DNA of 60,484 nt. Source: Lachnospiraceae bacterium. GTDB taxonomy: Bacteria > Bacillota > Clostridia > Lachnospirales > Lachnospiraceae. Where the stretch lies: positions 1-60,484 of the forward strand of contig JAILNQ010000049.1 in assembly GCA_024691425.1 (NCBI GenBank), read 5' to 3'. A model generated the notes under the pieces. That model saw nothing but the letters and a program-made list of their open reading frames with translations. It made no database searches and had not been told where the DNA came from. Shown piece after piece: positions 8,496-17,038 of this stretch. The translations under genes were made by a program, and so were the position numbers. The first letter of the stretch is position 1. Every line of letters starts with the position of its first letter.

Positions 8496-9076
8496 GCAAA
8501 TGCAGTTACCGACTTGCTCGGTGACATCAGGAATCCATCATCGAGCGTGATCGAAAGGTTCTTTGATGCATTCACGATCCTCAGCACATCCGGCTGTATC
8601 GAAAGCGCGAGGTCTCCGAATCCGGGCGAAAACCGCGGCCGGAGCTTTCCGGTAAATGATGAGCAGAACATCTCGCATAAAGATTCCGCGCGTTCCGCTC
8701 CTATCGCCTGCATGAAAAGAGCCTTCACCGGGGCGCGTCCCGAATACTTCTTTATGAGCCTGTCTATCCCGGGGCCGATGGTCGCCGCAAAAAGAATTGC
8801 TTCAGCGCATCCGTCGAGATTTCCCGCAAGATCGCGGCTCTTTACTTTCAGGAGATCGAAATCTATCTCGCCTGTTTCTCTGTCGAGCGATATGATCGGA
8901 AGATGGCAGTACGAAACCCTGTATGAGAAAGATGCGAACTTCATGCACTCGCTGATGCATTCTTCCATCATGTTGAGCATCGTCTGATCCGTGCAGCCGC
9001 CGCACTGCGCATAGCGCAGGATCTCGCGCCGGTTGAACTGCGGCTCATCGAATGATTTTATACCCTGTCCCGTCAT
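8435..9076 (-). CDS. Separate methionine synthase reactivation-domain protein
   Basis: A 213-residue stand-alone version of the MetH AdoMet-binding activation domain, which helps re-methylate oxidised cobalamin on MetH. Family stretches visible are LRPRFSPGFGDLALSIQPDV and TLDDGFLMSPSKSVTAFAG; the first matches the RPxPGY-type AdoMet-binding motif in divergent form. ATG 9076 overlaps the metF stop (ATGA). The last 17 residues, from GDRVAVGPW to the stop, are read from the dispersed repeat, so the native C-terminus has been replaced after the SKSVTAF motif. The core appears complete, so it is probably functional. Confidence 0.88.
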   Translation of the reverse strand: MTGQGIKSFDEPQFNRREILRYAQCGGCTDQTMLNMMEECISECMKFASFSYRVSYCHLPIISLDRETGEIDFDLLKVKSRDLAGNLDGCAEAILFAATIGPGIDRLIKKYSGRAPVKALFMQAIGAERAESLCEMFCSSFTGKLRPRFSPGFGDLALSIQPDVLRIVNASKNLSITLDDGFLMSPSKSVTAFAGRGDRVAVGPWLHRPPHPT

Positions 9077-9951
9077 TTCGTAAGTATATCCGAAAGGTTG
9101 TCAAGTATCGCGGAAGCTACGTCCGGCTTGTTCATCGAATAAACGTGGATGAACCTTATGCCGTTCGCATAAAGGTCTATGATCTGGTCGGTCGCGTATG
9201 CTATTCCTGCCTGGCGCATGGCAGCGGGATTTTCGCCGAAGGCGTCCACAATGCTCTTGAAGCGCTGAGGCATGAACGAGCCTGAAAGCTTGATCGCGCG
9301 CTCAACCTGGTTTGCGTTCGTGATCGGCATGATGCCCGGGATTATCGGGCAGGAGATGCCTGCTTCCCTTATCTTGTAGAGGAAATTGTAGAAAAGATTG
9401 TTGTCGAAGAACATCTGCGTCGTGAGGAATTCCGCGCCCGCTTCAACCTTTTCGCGCAGGTGGATAATATCCTCTCTCTGGTTCGCGCTCTCAGGATGGA
9501 CTTCCGGATAGCAGGCCGCGCCTATGCAGAAATCGCCGTCCGATTCCTTTATGTCGCGGATGAGCTCGACTGCATGGCGGTAGTCCCATGTGCTGCGGTC
9601 CGCATCTTCCATGCCGGGTGCAAGATCGCCTCTCAGCGCCATTATGTTCTTTATCCCGGCATCCCTGATGTCCTTTATTCTTTCTTTTACCGTTTCCTTC
9701 GTGGAATTGACGCACGTAAGATGCGCAAGGCTTATGACGCCGTGCGACTTCTCTATGTTCTTCGCTATATCGAGCGTGTACTTGCTCGTACCTCCGCCCG
9801 CGCCGTATGTAACGGACATGAATGCAGGATGCAGCTGCGCGATCTTCTCCGTAGCCGCCTGGACGCTGTCATATTTATCGCTCGTCTTGGGCGGAAACAC
9901 CTCGAACGACATCCTGTATCCGTCAGTCTTGAGCAGTTCCGATATCTTCAT
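9073..9951 (-). CDS. metF: Methylenetetrahydrofolate reductase
   Basis: This FAD enzyme reduces 5,10-methylene-THF to 5-methyl-THF, the methyl donor for the methionine synthase encoded just downstream. At 292 residues it matches bacterial MetF length. SFEVFPPKTS (flavin/active-site Glu), SVTYGAGGGTS, LAHLTCVN, NIMALRGD and QMFFDN are all in order. The start has GGGAG upstream and the gene leads a three-gene methyl-cycle operon with its own promoter. The predicted leader is only about 30 bases, too short for a SAM or B12 riboswitch. Confidence 0.95.
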   Translation of the reverse strand: MKISELLKTDGYRMSFEVFPPKTSDKYDSVQAATEKIAQLHPAFMSVTYGAGGGTSKYTLDIAKNIEKSHGVISLAHLTCVNSTKETVKERIKDIRDAGIKNIMALRGDLAPGMEDADRSTWDYRHAVELIRDIKESDGDFCIGAACYPEVHPESANQREDIIHLREKVEAGAEFLTTQMFFDNNLFYNFLYKIREAGISCPIIPGIMPITNANQVERAIKLSGSFMPQRFKSIVDAFGENPAAMRQAGIAYATDQIIDLYANGIRFIHVYSMNKPDVASAILDNLSDILTK

Positions 9952-9988
9952 TTGCCGATTCTCCCGTCTTAAAAAATCACTATCGCAT

Positions 9989-10017
9989 ATTATATCTCAT
10001 TCAAGAAGATGCGACAA
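9989..10017 (-). promoter_or_regulatory. Predicted metF operon promoter
   Basis: Minus strand TTGTCG (10017-10012), 17-bp spacer, TATAAT (9994-9989). Transcription should begin about 30 bases before the metF ATG. Confidence 0.65.
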
Positions 10018-10071
10018 CTGCGGATGACGCAAAAAGAGGCACATACAGAGCCTGCCGGAGCCTGCATGCAC

Positions 10072-10101
10072 TTGAAATCAGAAGGTCTGTCGGTATATAA
10101 T
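10072..10101 (+). promoter_or_regulatory. Predicted promoter placing transcription start at or near the ATG of the next gene
   Basis: TTGAAA (10072-10077), 18-bp spacer, TATAAT (10096-10101). The palindrome CGGTAT-ATA-ATACCG covers the -10 box. The ATG at 10111 is only nine bases beyond the -10, with no Shine-Dalgarno site, so the mRNA may be leaderless. Confidence 0.55.
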
Positions 10102-10110
10102 ACCGTGTAT

Positions 10111-11733
10111 ATGGACTTTCTTAAGAAGAACAAAAAGATCATTTCACTTACCATGGGGCTGTGCATTTTTCTGCTCGGCCTGTTCGTCGTCGCATTTTAT
10201 ATATACAAAAGATGCCGCAGCGAATACAACGCGGACTTCACCGACACGATACTGTGGGCGGATGCAGCGGTAAGAAGCGGGCACTACTACAGTCCCGATT
10301 ACTGGTACGCATACTTCCTGCCTTTCTCCGGCATTCCCATAATGATACCGATAGTTGCCGTCTTCGGACTCACGTATTTCTCGCATCAGCTCGGCATGAC
10401 GGTCTTCGCGCTTATCTTCGCGGCCGCCCTCATACTGTTCATGAAAACGCTCGATTTTTCTTACGGCGAGTCGTTTGCTCTTTCAGGGATCACGATGATA
10501 CTCATGTGCTCTTCAGTGACCATGAGAATGATCTTCTACGGACATATAATCCACTACAGTCTGGCGATAGTGTTCATGTGCGTTGCCTATGCGCTGTATA
10601 AACGCTCCTCGGGATTTTTAGAAGACGGTAAGCGCAGGAGGATTTTCGATATAGCGCTTCCTATATGGTGCATGCTCTGCTGCACTAACGGAATGGCAAC
10701 TTTCATTCTGTTCTTCGTGCCCTTTGCAGGATCGATCCTTCTCGAGCGCTATTTTGGGCCTGATACGATAACTTATGCAAACGACAGGAAATTCTTCATA
10801 AGGCTCGCATCGATTGCGGCAGGCGGGCTTGCAGGCTTCGGGATAAAGATGATCCTGTTCGGGAGCGTCGAATACGAGAATTCGATAACCGCGATCCTTC
10901 CGACGAAAGACTGGCTGTGGACAAAGAGCCCTCTCCTTCTCGAGTGGATCAAGGTGTTCACCGGATCGAATGATATAGATGTTCCGATGATGTCTTTCGA
11001 CGGAATACGTATCCTCGTCATGTACGGCTTTGCTGTGCTGCTTCTTGTGATCCCCATGTTCCCGGCAATTTTCTATAAGAAGATCGAAAATCGCATGCTG
11101 CGTCTTCTGACGCTTTTCCACTGGATAATGTTCGCGATGACGCTGCTCACGTATTCGATAAGCTATGCATCGGTGCAGACGTGGCGGCTTTCTGCCGTTG
11201 AATGCTCCGCAGCAATACTTACGATCACATATACGCTCTACATGCTCAAAGAACGTAAGATGCTCCGCTGGCACGTGCTTCTCGTTCCTGTTCTGGCCTC
11301 TGTTACTTTCGTCTCGATGCTCACGGTAAAGAACATTCCGTCTGCTGTGGGTGTGAACCAGAACGACCAGCTCATTGAGATCTTCAGGCAGAACGGTCTT
11401 ACGCGCGGCTACTCGTTCTTCTGGAATTCCGCGAACGCCGCCATGGTCTTAAGCGACAACGAGATAACCGTAAGCCCTATAGACACATACCCCGACGGGC
11501 GTTATGAAGTAAAGCGCTATCAGTCCGAGGCATCAGGATATGAGGACGTTCCCGGCGTTGACAGATACTTCGTCGTTGTGGACTCACAGGATATGAAATA
11601 TGTCGGCGACACCCTCGGAAAACACAGGATAGATGAGATCAAGTATCAGGACGATCTCTACATCTGGATTTTCGACCAGAACATCTTCAAGGACCTTGAG
11701 CCCGTATTCTGCGAACCGAAAACGGACGAGTGA
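10111..11733 (+). CDS. Polytopic membrane protein, GT-C glycosyltransferase-like
   Basis: A 540-residue integral membrane protein with about 10-12 hydrophobic helices and a roughly 120-residue soluble C-terminal part. The early acidic loop DFTDTILWADAAV after the first helix resembles the catalytic loop of GT-C glycosyltransferases that use lipid-linked sugars, but I cannot name the family. The frame is open from 10009 upstream; I take ATG 10111 (MDFLKKNKKIISL), directly before the first membrane helix and next to a promoter with no room for a ribosome site. It is followed 15 bases later by a second protein of similar build, so the pair probably acts in cell-surface glycan or polymer modification. 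Confidence 0.75.
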   Translation: MDFLKKNKKIISLTMGLCIFLLGLFVVAFYIYKRCRSEYNADFTDTILWADAAVRSGHYYSPDYWYAYFLPFSGIPIMIPIVAVFGLTYFSHQLGMTVFALIFAAALILFMKTLDFSYGESFALSGITMILMCSSVTMRMIFYGHIIHYSLAIVFMCVAYALYKRSSGFLEDGKRRRIFDIALPIWCMLCCTNGMATFILFFVPFAGSILLERYFGPDTITYANDRKFFIRLASIAAGGLAGFGIKMILFGSVEYENSITAILPTKDWLWTKSPLLLEWIKVFTGSNDIDVPMMSFDGIRILVMYGFAVLLLVIPMFPAIFYKKIENRMLRLLTLFHWIMFAMTLLTYSISYASVQTWRLSAVECSAAILTITYTLYMLKERKMLRWHVLLVPVLASVTFVSMLTVKNIPSAVGVNQNDQLIEIFRQNGLTRGYSFFWNSANAAMVLSDNEITVSPIDTYPDGRYEVKRYQSEASGYEDVPGVDRYFVVVDSQDMKYVGDTLGKHRIDEIKYQDDLYIWIFDQNIFKDLEPVFCEPKTDE

Positions 11734-11748
11734 TGAAAGGGCAGAAAA

Positions 11749-13530
11749 TTGAGCAGACGATCATTTTATGCGCAGCTTCTGTGCATCATAATCTGTGCGG
11801 TCACTCTGACGCGTTCCGATGCATACTTTGCACCTTATGTGCTCGCGGCTCTTTTTTCGGTTTTCTGCCTCGTCTGCAACAGACGTAAAAAGCCTGAGAA
11901 AAGCCGCGCCATGACGATCACCGTGATCGTGCTGTCCGTCTTCTTTTCTCTTCTGATGCTTCTCGTAAATCACGTCATCTGGTACCGTCCGCAGTTCGGC
12001 GCATCATACGGACTTCTCGTTTACCGGGCTCTCAAGCTTTTCGTTATGCTGGCTATAATTCTCGGAAGCTTCGTTTCGGTATATAACATGCTCATCTTCA
12101 TCCTTTCTACGAAAGATTCCTATCCGCTCGGGCGCGAAAAATCTGACGGAACAAAGGATTATCTCTGTTTTGTCATACCGTTTGCCGTCTTCATGACCGT
12201 TTACTGCCTGATATATTTTCTCTGCTACTATCCCGGAATTCTTTCCATCGACTCTATAGATCAGATAACGCAGATGTTCACGGGCGTTTATTCAAACCAC
12301 CATCCGCTGAGCCACACGCTTCTCGTTCAGCTCTTCCTGAAGACGGGGCTTGCAGTATCCTCTGACATGAACCGCGCCGTGAGCGTTTACGTGATCTTCC
12401 AGATGATCTTCATGTCGGCAACGTTCGCATTCACTGTAAGCACAATGAAGAAGATGCGCATCCACCGGGCGCTCGTTATCGCTTCAGCCGTATTCTTTGC
12501 CGTCATGCCGTTTCACATCATGTTCAGCTTCACGATATGGAAGGACGTCATATTCGGCGCGGCCGTCACTCTTTTCGTAGTTTCTGCCACGAGGATAATG
12601 AAAAATATAGGAAATGCGGCAGTTAACTATACAGTTGCCGCCGTATCGTCTGTCATGTTCTGCCTCACAAGAAGCAACGGCCTGTTCGCTTTCGTCATCG
12701 TTGCCGCAGCCGTCTTCCTGCTGATGAGAAAGCATATGAAGCTGTTTGTCATCATGGTTTCGGCGATCGTCATATCGCTTGTCATAAAGCACGGAGTATT
12801 CTCGATGTTCGACGTTGCGCCTCCCGACACGGTTGAGATGCTGAGCATACCGCTCCAGCAAGTCGCAAGAGTCAATTCAGAAGGCGGATACATGAGCGAT
12901 GAGGACATTTCGCTCCTGTCGGAGATAATCGATGTCGAGGCCGCAAAGACCGCATACGATCCGGGCCTTTCAGACCCGATAAAGAACATGATAAGAGACT
13001 TCGGAAACCAGCAGTTCATAACGCAGAACAGAGGCAGGTTCATCAGTCTGTACCTGCGCACGTTCATCCATAATCCCGTCCTGTACTTCATCGCCTGGGC
13101 AGATCAGACGAAAGGATTCTGGAACTCGGGATATCCGTGCATGGTCTGGTTCGGTGGAATAGAGAACAACTCGCTCGGGATACGTCCGGCTATTGCGTCT
13201 CCCGCTATGCGCGCAGTCTTTGAAAGCTACCTGCGTCTCTTCTACGAAAATCCCGTTTTCCAGGTATTCGTCAGCATCGGGCTTTTCGTCTGGGCGATGC
13301 TGCTGATGCTTTACAGAAGCCTTGCCGGCGGCAATAAGAGCGGCATTATCGCGACTATGCCAATAGCCGCGATTGTTCTTTCACTTGTCATTTCAACACC
13401 GGCCTTTTCGGAGTTTCGATATGTATATGCACTGTTCTGCCTGCTGCCGTTTATTGCGGCTGCGGCACTTACAGAGGAAGAAGATATAACCGCGGATAAA
13501 GAACACAGCAGTTACGAAGAAGGAAAATAG
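11749..13530 (+). CDS. Polytopic membrane protein, DUF6020/GT-C-like
   Basis: A 593-residue membrane protein with about 12 helices. YYPGILSIDSIDQITQMFTG followed by NHHPLSHTLLVQLF resembles the extracellular-loop signature of the DUF6020 group, thought to be GT-C-like transferases. The start appears to be TTG 11749 (SRRSFYAQLL), with GAAAGGG seven bases upstream; no in-frame ATG fits. It follows the previous membrane gene by 15 bases and precedes a Sel1-like gene by 17, so the three form one operon. A substrate cannot be inferred. Confidence 0.78.
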   Translation: MSRRSFYAQLLCIIICAVTLTRSDAYFAPYVLAALFSVFCLVCNRRKKPEKSRAMTITVIVLSVFFSLLMLLVNHVIWYRPQFGASYGLLVYRALKLFVMLAIILGSFVSVYNMLIFILSTKDSYPLGREKSDGTKDYLCFVIPFAVFMTVYCLIYFLCYYPGILSIDSIDQITQMFTGVYSNHHPLSHTLLVQLFLKTGLAVSSDMNRAVSVYVIFQMIFMSATFAFTVSTMKKMRIHRALVIASAVFFAVMPFHIMFSFTIWKDVIFGAAVTLFVVSATRIMKNIGNAAVNYTVAAVSSVMFCLTRSNGLFAFVIVAAAVFLLMRKHMKLFVIMVSAIVISLVIKHGVFSMFDVAPPDTVEMLSIPLQQVARVNSEGGYMSDEDISLLSEIIDVEAAKTAYDPGLSDPIKNMIRDFGNQQFITQNRGRFISLYLRTFIHNPVLYFIAWADQTKGFWNSGYPCMVWFGGIENNSLGIRPAIASPAMRAVFESYLRLFYENPVFQVFVSIGLFVWAMLLMLYRSLAGGNKSGIIATMPIAAIVLSLVISTPAFSEFRYVYALFCLLPFIAAAALTEEEDITADKEHSSYEEGK

Positions 13531-13547
13531 ACAGCGGAGGGGAGCAC

Positions 13548-14507
13548 ATGAGATTTACATGCAACAACACTTACAGAGCCGACGAACAGATACTTACCGA
13601 AACCGTATTCGAAAAATACGGATACGCCTCACCGTCTTCGGAGCGTGAGACGATATGCCTTGCCCTTACAGGGAACAGGGCTGCGCTGAAATCATACGCG
13701 GACCTTCTTTTCTACCGCAAGATAAGATGCCGCAACAACTTCAGGAAAGCATTCCCGCTTTACTGCGAGGCCGCCGGGATCACTTTCTCAGACGAAGGCA
13801 TAACATGCAGCGGAGACGGCACTCCTCTTGCGTTCTATGTGATCGGTTATTATCTCGTGAACTACAGATGCGAATCGGTCTTAAAGAAGTGCGAGGTGAT
13901 CGATGAGATCGAAAAACTCACGCGCGACGAAAGGCTGAGTCTTGCAATGGAACTTGCTCTCGCGACGCTCTCCGCCTGCAGAGCACCTGCCGCAGTTAAC
14001 CTCATAGGCAGGATAATAAAAGAAGCGCCCGCTCTTATCGAAAAGCTCGAAGAAGGTGCTACGGCCGAGAAATACTTCGAAGATGCCGCCGAGGAAGGCT
14101 ACATATATGCCTGTAACAACCTTGCGGCAAAGGAAGCCGATCTCATCGTGAAAGGCGAAGGAGATATAGCCGAGCATGCGAACAGTTACATGCACTATCT
14201 GACGATCTCCGCAGACAGATATGAACCTTATGCGGCGAACCGCCTCGGTCTTTTCTACATGACCGGTGAGGTAAGATCCTCATCGGGTGACAAGGTCAAT
14301 CTTCACGATTACATCAACGTTCCTTTCGCGAAGAAATACTTCCAGAAGGCGACCGTATATCCCGACGCGAACAGCGCATGGGCATATTTCAATCTCATAA
14401 AGTATTTCCACAAGGACTACGATACCGACATAGATCTTCTCAACGAGCACATGGACTGCATCAAGGAGCTGAATCCGGCAGTCTACGACGAAGCAATAGA
14501 ACTGTAG
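13548..14507 (+). CDS. Sel1/TPR-like repeat protein of unknown function
   Basis: A 319-residue soluble protein with no signal peptide. The C-terminal half contains helix pairs of the Sel1 type (for example NRLGLFYMTGE followed by AKKYFQKATVYPDANSAWAY), which usually serve as protein-binding scaffolds. The first 150 residues, with several Cys, are not recognised. AGCGGAGGGGAG precedes ATG 13548. Third in the operon with two membrane proteins, it may act as their cytosolic partner; that is inference from position only. A hairpin follows the stop. Confidence 0.75.
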   Translation: MRFTCNNTYRADEQILTETVFEKYGYASPSSERETICLALTGNRAALKSYADLLFYRKIRCRNNFRKAFPLYCEAAGITFSDEGITCSGDGTPLAFYVIGYYLVNYRCESVLKKCEVIDEIEKLTRDERLSLAMELALATLSACRAPAAVNLIGRIIKEAPALIEKLEEGATAEKYFEDAAEEGYIYACNNLAAKEADLIVKGEGDIAEHANSYMHYLTISADRYEPYAANRLGLFYMTGEVRSSSGDKVNLHDYINVPFAKKYFQKATVYPDANSAWAYFNLIKYFHKDYDTDIDLLNEHMDCIKELNPAVYDEAIEL

Positions 14508-14514
14508 AAACAAA

Positions 14515-14537
14515 AAGAGGGCTTTCGCCCCCCTCTT
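14515..14537 (+). terminator. Probable terminator of the 10-14.5 kb operon
   Basis: AAGAGGG / CCCTCTT with further GC pairs around a TTTC loop. The tail ATATAGT is only weakly T-rich. On the other strand, the convergent gene at 14610 may also use it. Confidence 0.6.
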
Positions 14538-14609
14538 ATATAGTGAACCCTCATGTATGTCAAGAGCCGCGGCCCCTATTCCACGGCCCTTTTTTTCTTC
14601 ATTCACGGA

Positions 14610-14933
14610 TCATATCCTGAACCCGTAATACCTGTACTTCTCTATCATCTGCTGATAATCCGACAGCTTGATCAGCGACAGCAGCACTGCAAAAGTGGCT
14701 CCAAAGATCACAACTATGCCCGTCGGAACAAGTGTCGGAAGTGCTATGTGAGCGACGAGTGCAGCTACAAACACTATCGCCGTACCCTCGCCGAGCCTCA
14801 TAAGAAGCTCCACCGTATCATCGGTTATCTTCGGAATCCTCGTCGGAGCGAACACAATATTGATGAATGTTTTCTTGAAAAGTCTTGCGAGCTTTCCGCT
14901 GCGCCTTGCCCTTCTTCTTCCGGCAGCTCTCAT
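14610..14933 (-). CDS. Small two-helix membrane protein of unknown function
   Basis: A 107-residue protein: a strongly basic start (RRRARRSGKLARLFKK), then two hydrophobic helices (about residues 50-66 and 70-88) joined by a short turn, and a charged tail. GGGGGAG is placed well before ATG 14933. It lies 37 bases after the TetR-family gene and is probably co-transcribed with it, so it may be part of what that regulator controls. No family recognised. Confidence 0.6.
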   Translation of the reverse strand: MRAAGRRRARRSGKLARLFKKTFINIVFAPTRIPKITDDTVELLMRLGEGTAIVFVAALVAHIALPTLVPTGIVVIFGATFAVLLSLIKLSDYQQMIEKYRYYGFRI

Positions 14934-14970
14934 TTACTCCCCCTTATCGTCCTTAAAATCCGGACATTTC

Positions 14971-15531
14971 TTATGCTCCCCGTACCTGCGATACGAATCC
15001 CTCGTACGCTTTTGTAATATATGTTCTGATCTCCCTCTCGGAAAACTCCACTCTGTTTCCGGATATCAGTACCGCCATTCCGTGTACGAACATCCAGAAC
15101 ATCGTGAACAGTTCCTGCTTCTTCTTGTCGGATACCTCATCCCCTGAAATCTTCCTGAGTATCCTCATCCCTTCATCGCTCTTTAAGAACTCGGTTATCG
15201 TCTGTGTTCCGAAATCATCGACCGATGCGATGAGTTCAAAAAGATTCTTCTCGGTCCGTGCAAACTCAATATAAGACAGCGCAAGCCCGAGATATGCCGG
15301 TGTTCTGCTCTTCTTAGAGAGGACCTCGCCGATGAAGTATTCCGTGCTCATATAGAAAAGGTCCGTCCTGAGTTCATCCATGTTCTCGTATGCCCTGAAT
15401 ATCGGCTGTGTTGAGCATCCGAGTCTGTCGGCAAGCTTCCTGGCCGTAACGGATGAGAACCCATATTCTCTTGTCATTTCAAAGGCCTCATCCTCTATCC
15501 TGACCTTCGGAACCTTCTCCTTTGGAGGCAT
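14971..15531 (-). CDS. TetR/AcrR-family transcriptional regulator
   Basis: A 186-residue regulator. The N-terminal helix-turn-helix reads SSVTARKLADRLGCSTQPIF, followed by the FRAYENMDEL helix typical of TetR proteins; the rest is a helical ligand-sensing and dimer domain. An AAGG site precedes ATG 15531. Upstream lie a palindrome ATAACA-T-TGTTAT and a seven-unit 13-bp array carrying the GTTA half-site, a strong sign of autoregulation. The small membrane protein gene follows. The ligand is unknown; a role in controlling the neighbouring exporter operon is possible but not shown. Confidence 0.88.
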   Translation of the reverse strand: MPPKEKVPKVRIEDEAFEMTREYGFSSVTARKLADRLGCSTQPIFRAYENMDELRTDLFYMSTEYFIGEVLSKKSRTPAYLGLALSYIEFARTEKNLFELIASVDDFGTQTITEFLKSDEGMRILRKISGDEVSDKKKQELFTMFWMFVHGMAVLISGNRVEFSEREIRTYITKAYEGFVSQVRGA

Positions 15532-15556
15532 CTCTAACCTTCCCGCATGGCATTGT

Positions 15557-15654
15557 ATAACATTGTTATGTATCTATGTTATATATCATTGTTACATATC
15601 TACGTTACACATCAGTGTTACACATCTTTGTTACATAACAAGGTTATTTTATCT
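15557..15654. repeat. Operator region: palindrome plus seven 13-bp tandem repeats upstream of the TetR gene
   Basis: GTTA motifs recur at exactly 13-bp spacing, with units beginning at 15564, 15577, 15590, 15603, 15616, 15629 and 15642 (typical unit TGTTACATATCTA). The first overlaps the palindrome ATAACA-T-TGTTAT (15557-15569). The array lies 26-123 bases before the TetR start codon and probably binds that regulator cooperatively. Confidence 0.75.
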
Positions 15655-15749
15655 TATGAATAATATTATGTCAACATCTTTTTTGTTCTTTTTTGCGGTT
15701 TTTTTCGTAACGGGCGGAACCGTTTTACCTCCGCTTTAATGTACAGAAA

Positions 15750-15773
15750 AAGGAGCTGCGCTTGCAGCTCCTT
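15750..15773 (-). terminator. Rho-independent terminator of the exporter/channel/kinase/HD-GYP operon
   Basis: Perfect 10-bp stem AAGGAGCTGC / GCAGCTCCTT with a 4-base loop, followed on the minus strand by TTTTTCTG, 23 bases after the HD-GYP stop codon. Confidence 0.88.
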
Positions 15774-15796
15774 AACTTGATCATTGCATATTTCCC

Positions 15797-17038
15797 TCAG
15801 TTTCCTCCGAAACGGTACGCGCTCTTTCCGCTCTCCTTCGCCTCAGCGAGTGCATCTGTTGCAGCTCTGTAAAGCTCTTCGAAAGTGACTCCGTCTTCCA
15901 TGCACATAGCTATTCCGATCACGACTCTGAGCTGACTCCTGTACTGTTCGAATTCATCAAACGTATCGATGGCATCCGCTATCATGGCGGCTTTCTTCCC
16001 GATGACCGATTTTCCCGAATCACCGCTTACATATACCGCGAACCTGTCAGCTGCCATGCGGCATACCGCATCGGCCTCCCTGAAGAATGACTTCAGCCTG
16101 TCGGAAAACTTCTTTATGAGCGTGTCGCATTCATCGCCGCCGATTTCAGAAAGCCCCGTGATATCTATTATCATGAGTCCGCCGGAGCGTTCTTCGGTGA
16201 TCTTCTTGCCCACTATCGCATTCAGATATGATCTTGTGAACAGACCGGTGATCGCATCGATCTCCTCATCGCACTCTTCCGTCGGTGCCCCCGGAGTGAA
16301 CATGCTCCGCAGTCCTCCGTCTCTTGACGCTCTCTCGCTGGCTTCCTTTGTCTGCTCGATTCCCGGATCGACCGAATAACCGCCTTTCAGCATGAACACG
16401 AACACTTCGGCCATTTCCGGATCGAACTGGCTTCCTGCACACCTTGTGAACTCGGAAATGATCTTATCTGTTGTAAGTTTTGAGCGGTAAACCCTGTCGG
16501 AGCTCATCGCATCATACGCATCAGCGATCGATATCACCCTGGCGAATTCAGGGATCTCTTCTTGCGAAAGCCCCTTAGGATATCCCTTTCCGTCCCATCT
16601 CTCATGGTGATGCAGAACGCCTTCGGCAAGATTATCCACTATCGTGATATCCTTGAGCATCTCCGCGCCTTTTACAGGATGACGCTTAATGGCCTCATAT
16701 TCCTCGGGGTCAAGACGCGACGGCTTGTTCACTATCGAATCGTCAACCGTGATCATTCCGATATCATGAAGCAGCGCAACGAAATAAATATTCCTGCACT
16801 TATTCTTGTCCCATCCGAGATTTTCGGCTATATCCCTGGCGCAGACGGCAACCCTCAGCGATCTTCCCGCGCTATAGACATCCGCCGCATCAACGGTATT
16901 AGCTATTGAAATGACCGTCGATAATGCCATGCTGTTCATGTCGAAATACGAAACAGAGGATACGTCATACCCGTCAACGGCAGATCTCACCTTTGCCTCG
17001 TCTTCGCTGTTTCCGTCAATGATCAGTATTTTTTTCAT
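15797..17038 (-). CDS. HD-GYP phosphodiesterase with degenerate GGDEF domain
   Basis: A 413-residue soluble signalling protein. The first 25 residues (MKKILIIDGNSEDEAKVRSA) look like the start of a receiver domain that has been lost. The HD-GYP domain covers about 45-230 with catalytic LLHDIGMI (His91, Asp92) and HHERWDGKGYP (143-153); this family hydrolyses cyclic di-GMP. Residues 260-412 fold like GGDEF, but the signature is AADRFAVY in place of GGDEFAVY, so cyclase activity is unlikely and it may sense nucleotide instead. ATG 17038 overlaps the upstream kinase stop by four bases, which implies joint production with that kinase. It is the last gene before a strong terminator. Confidence 0.9.
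   Translation of the reverse strand: MKKILIIDGNSEDEAKVRSAVDGYDVSSVSYFDMNSMALSTVISIANTVDAADVYSAGRSLRVAVCARDIAENLGWDKNKCRNIYFVALLHDIGMITVDDSIVNKPSRLDPEEYEAIKRHPVKGAEMLKDITIVDNLAEGVLHHHERWDGKGYPKGLSQEEIPEFARVISIADAYDAMSSDRVYRSKLTTDKIISEFTRCAGSQFDPEMAEVFVFMLKGGYSVDPGIEQTKEASERASRDGGLRSMFTPGAPTEECDEEIDAITGLFTRSYLNAIVGKKITEERSGGLMIIDITGLSEIGGDECDTLIKKFSDRLKSFFREADAVCRMAADRFAVYVSGDSGKSVIGKKAAMIADAIDTFDEFEQYRSQLRVVIGIAMCMEDGVTFEELYRAATDALAEAKESGKSAYRFGGN

Noticed and set aside
9952-10020. SAM or cobalamin riboswitch before metF
   Set aside because: The predicted leader is only about 30 bases, and no riboswitch core elements are present.
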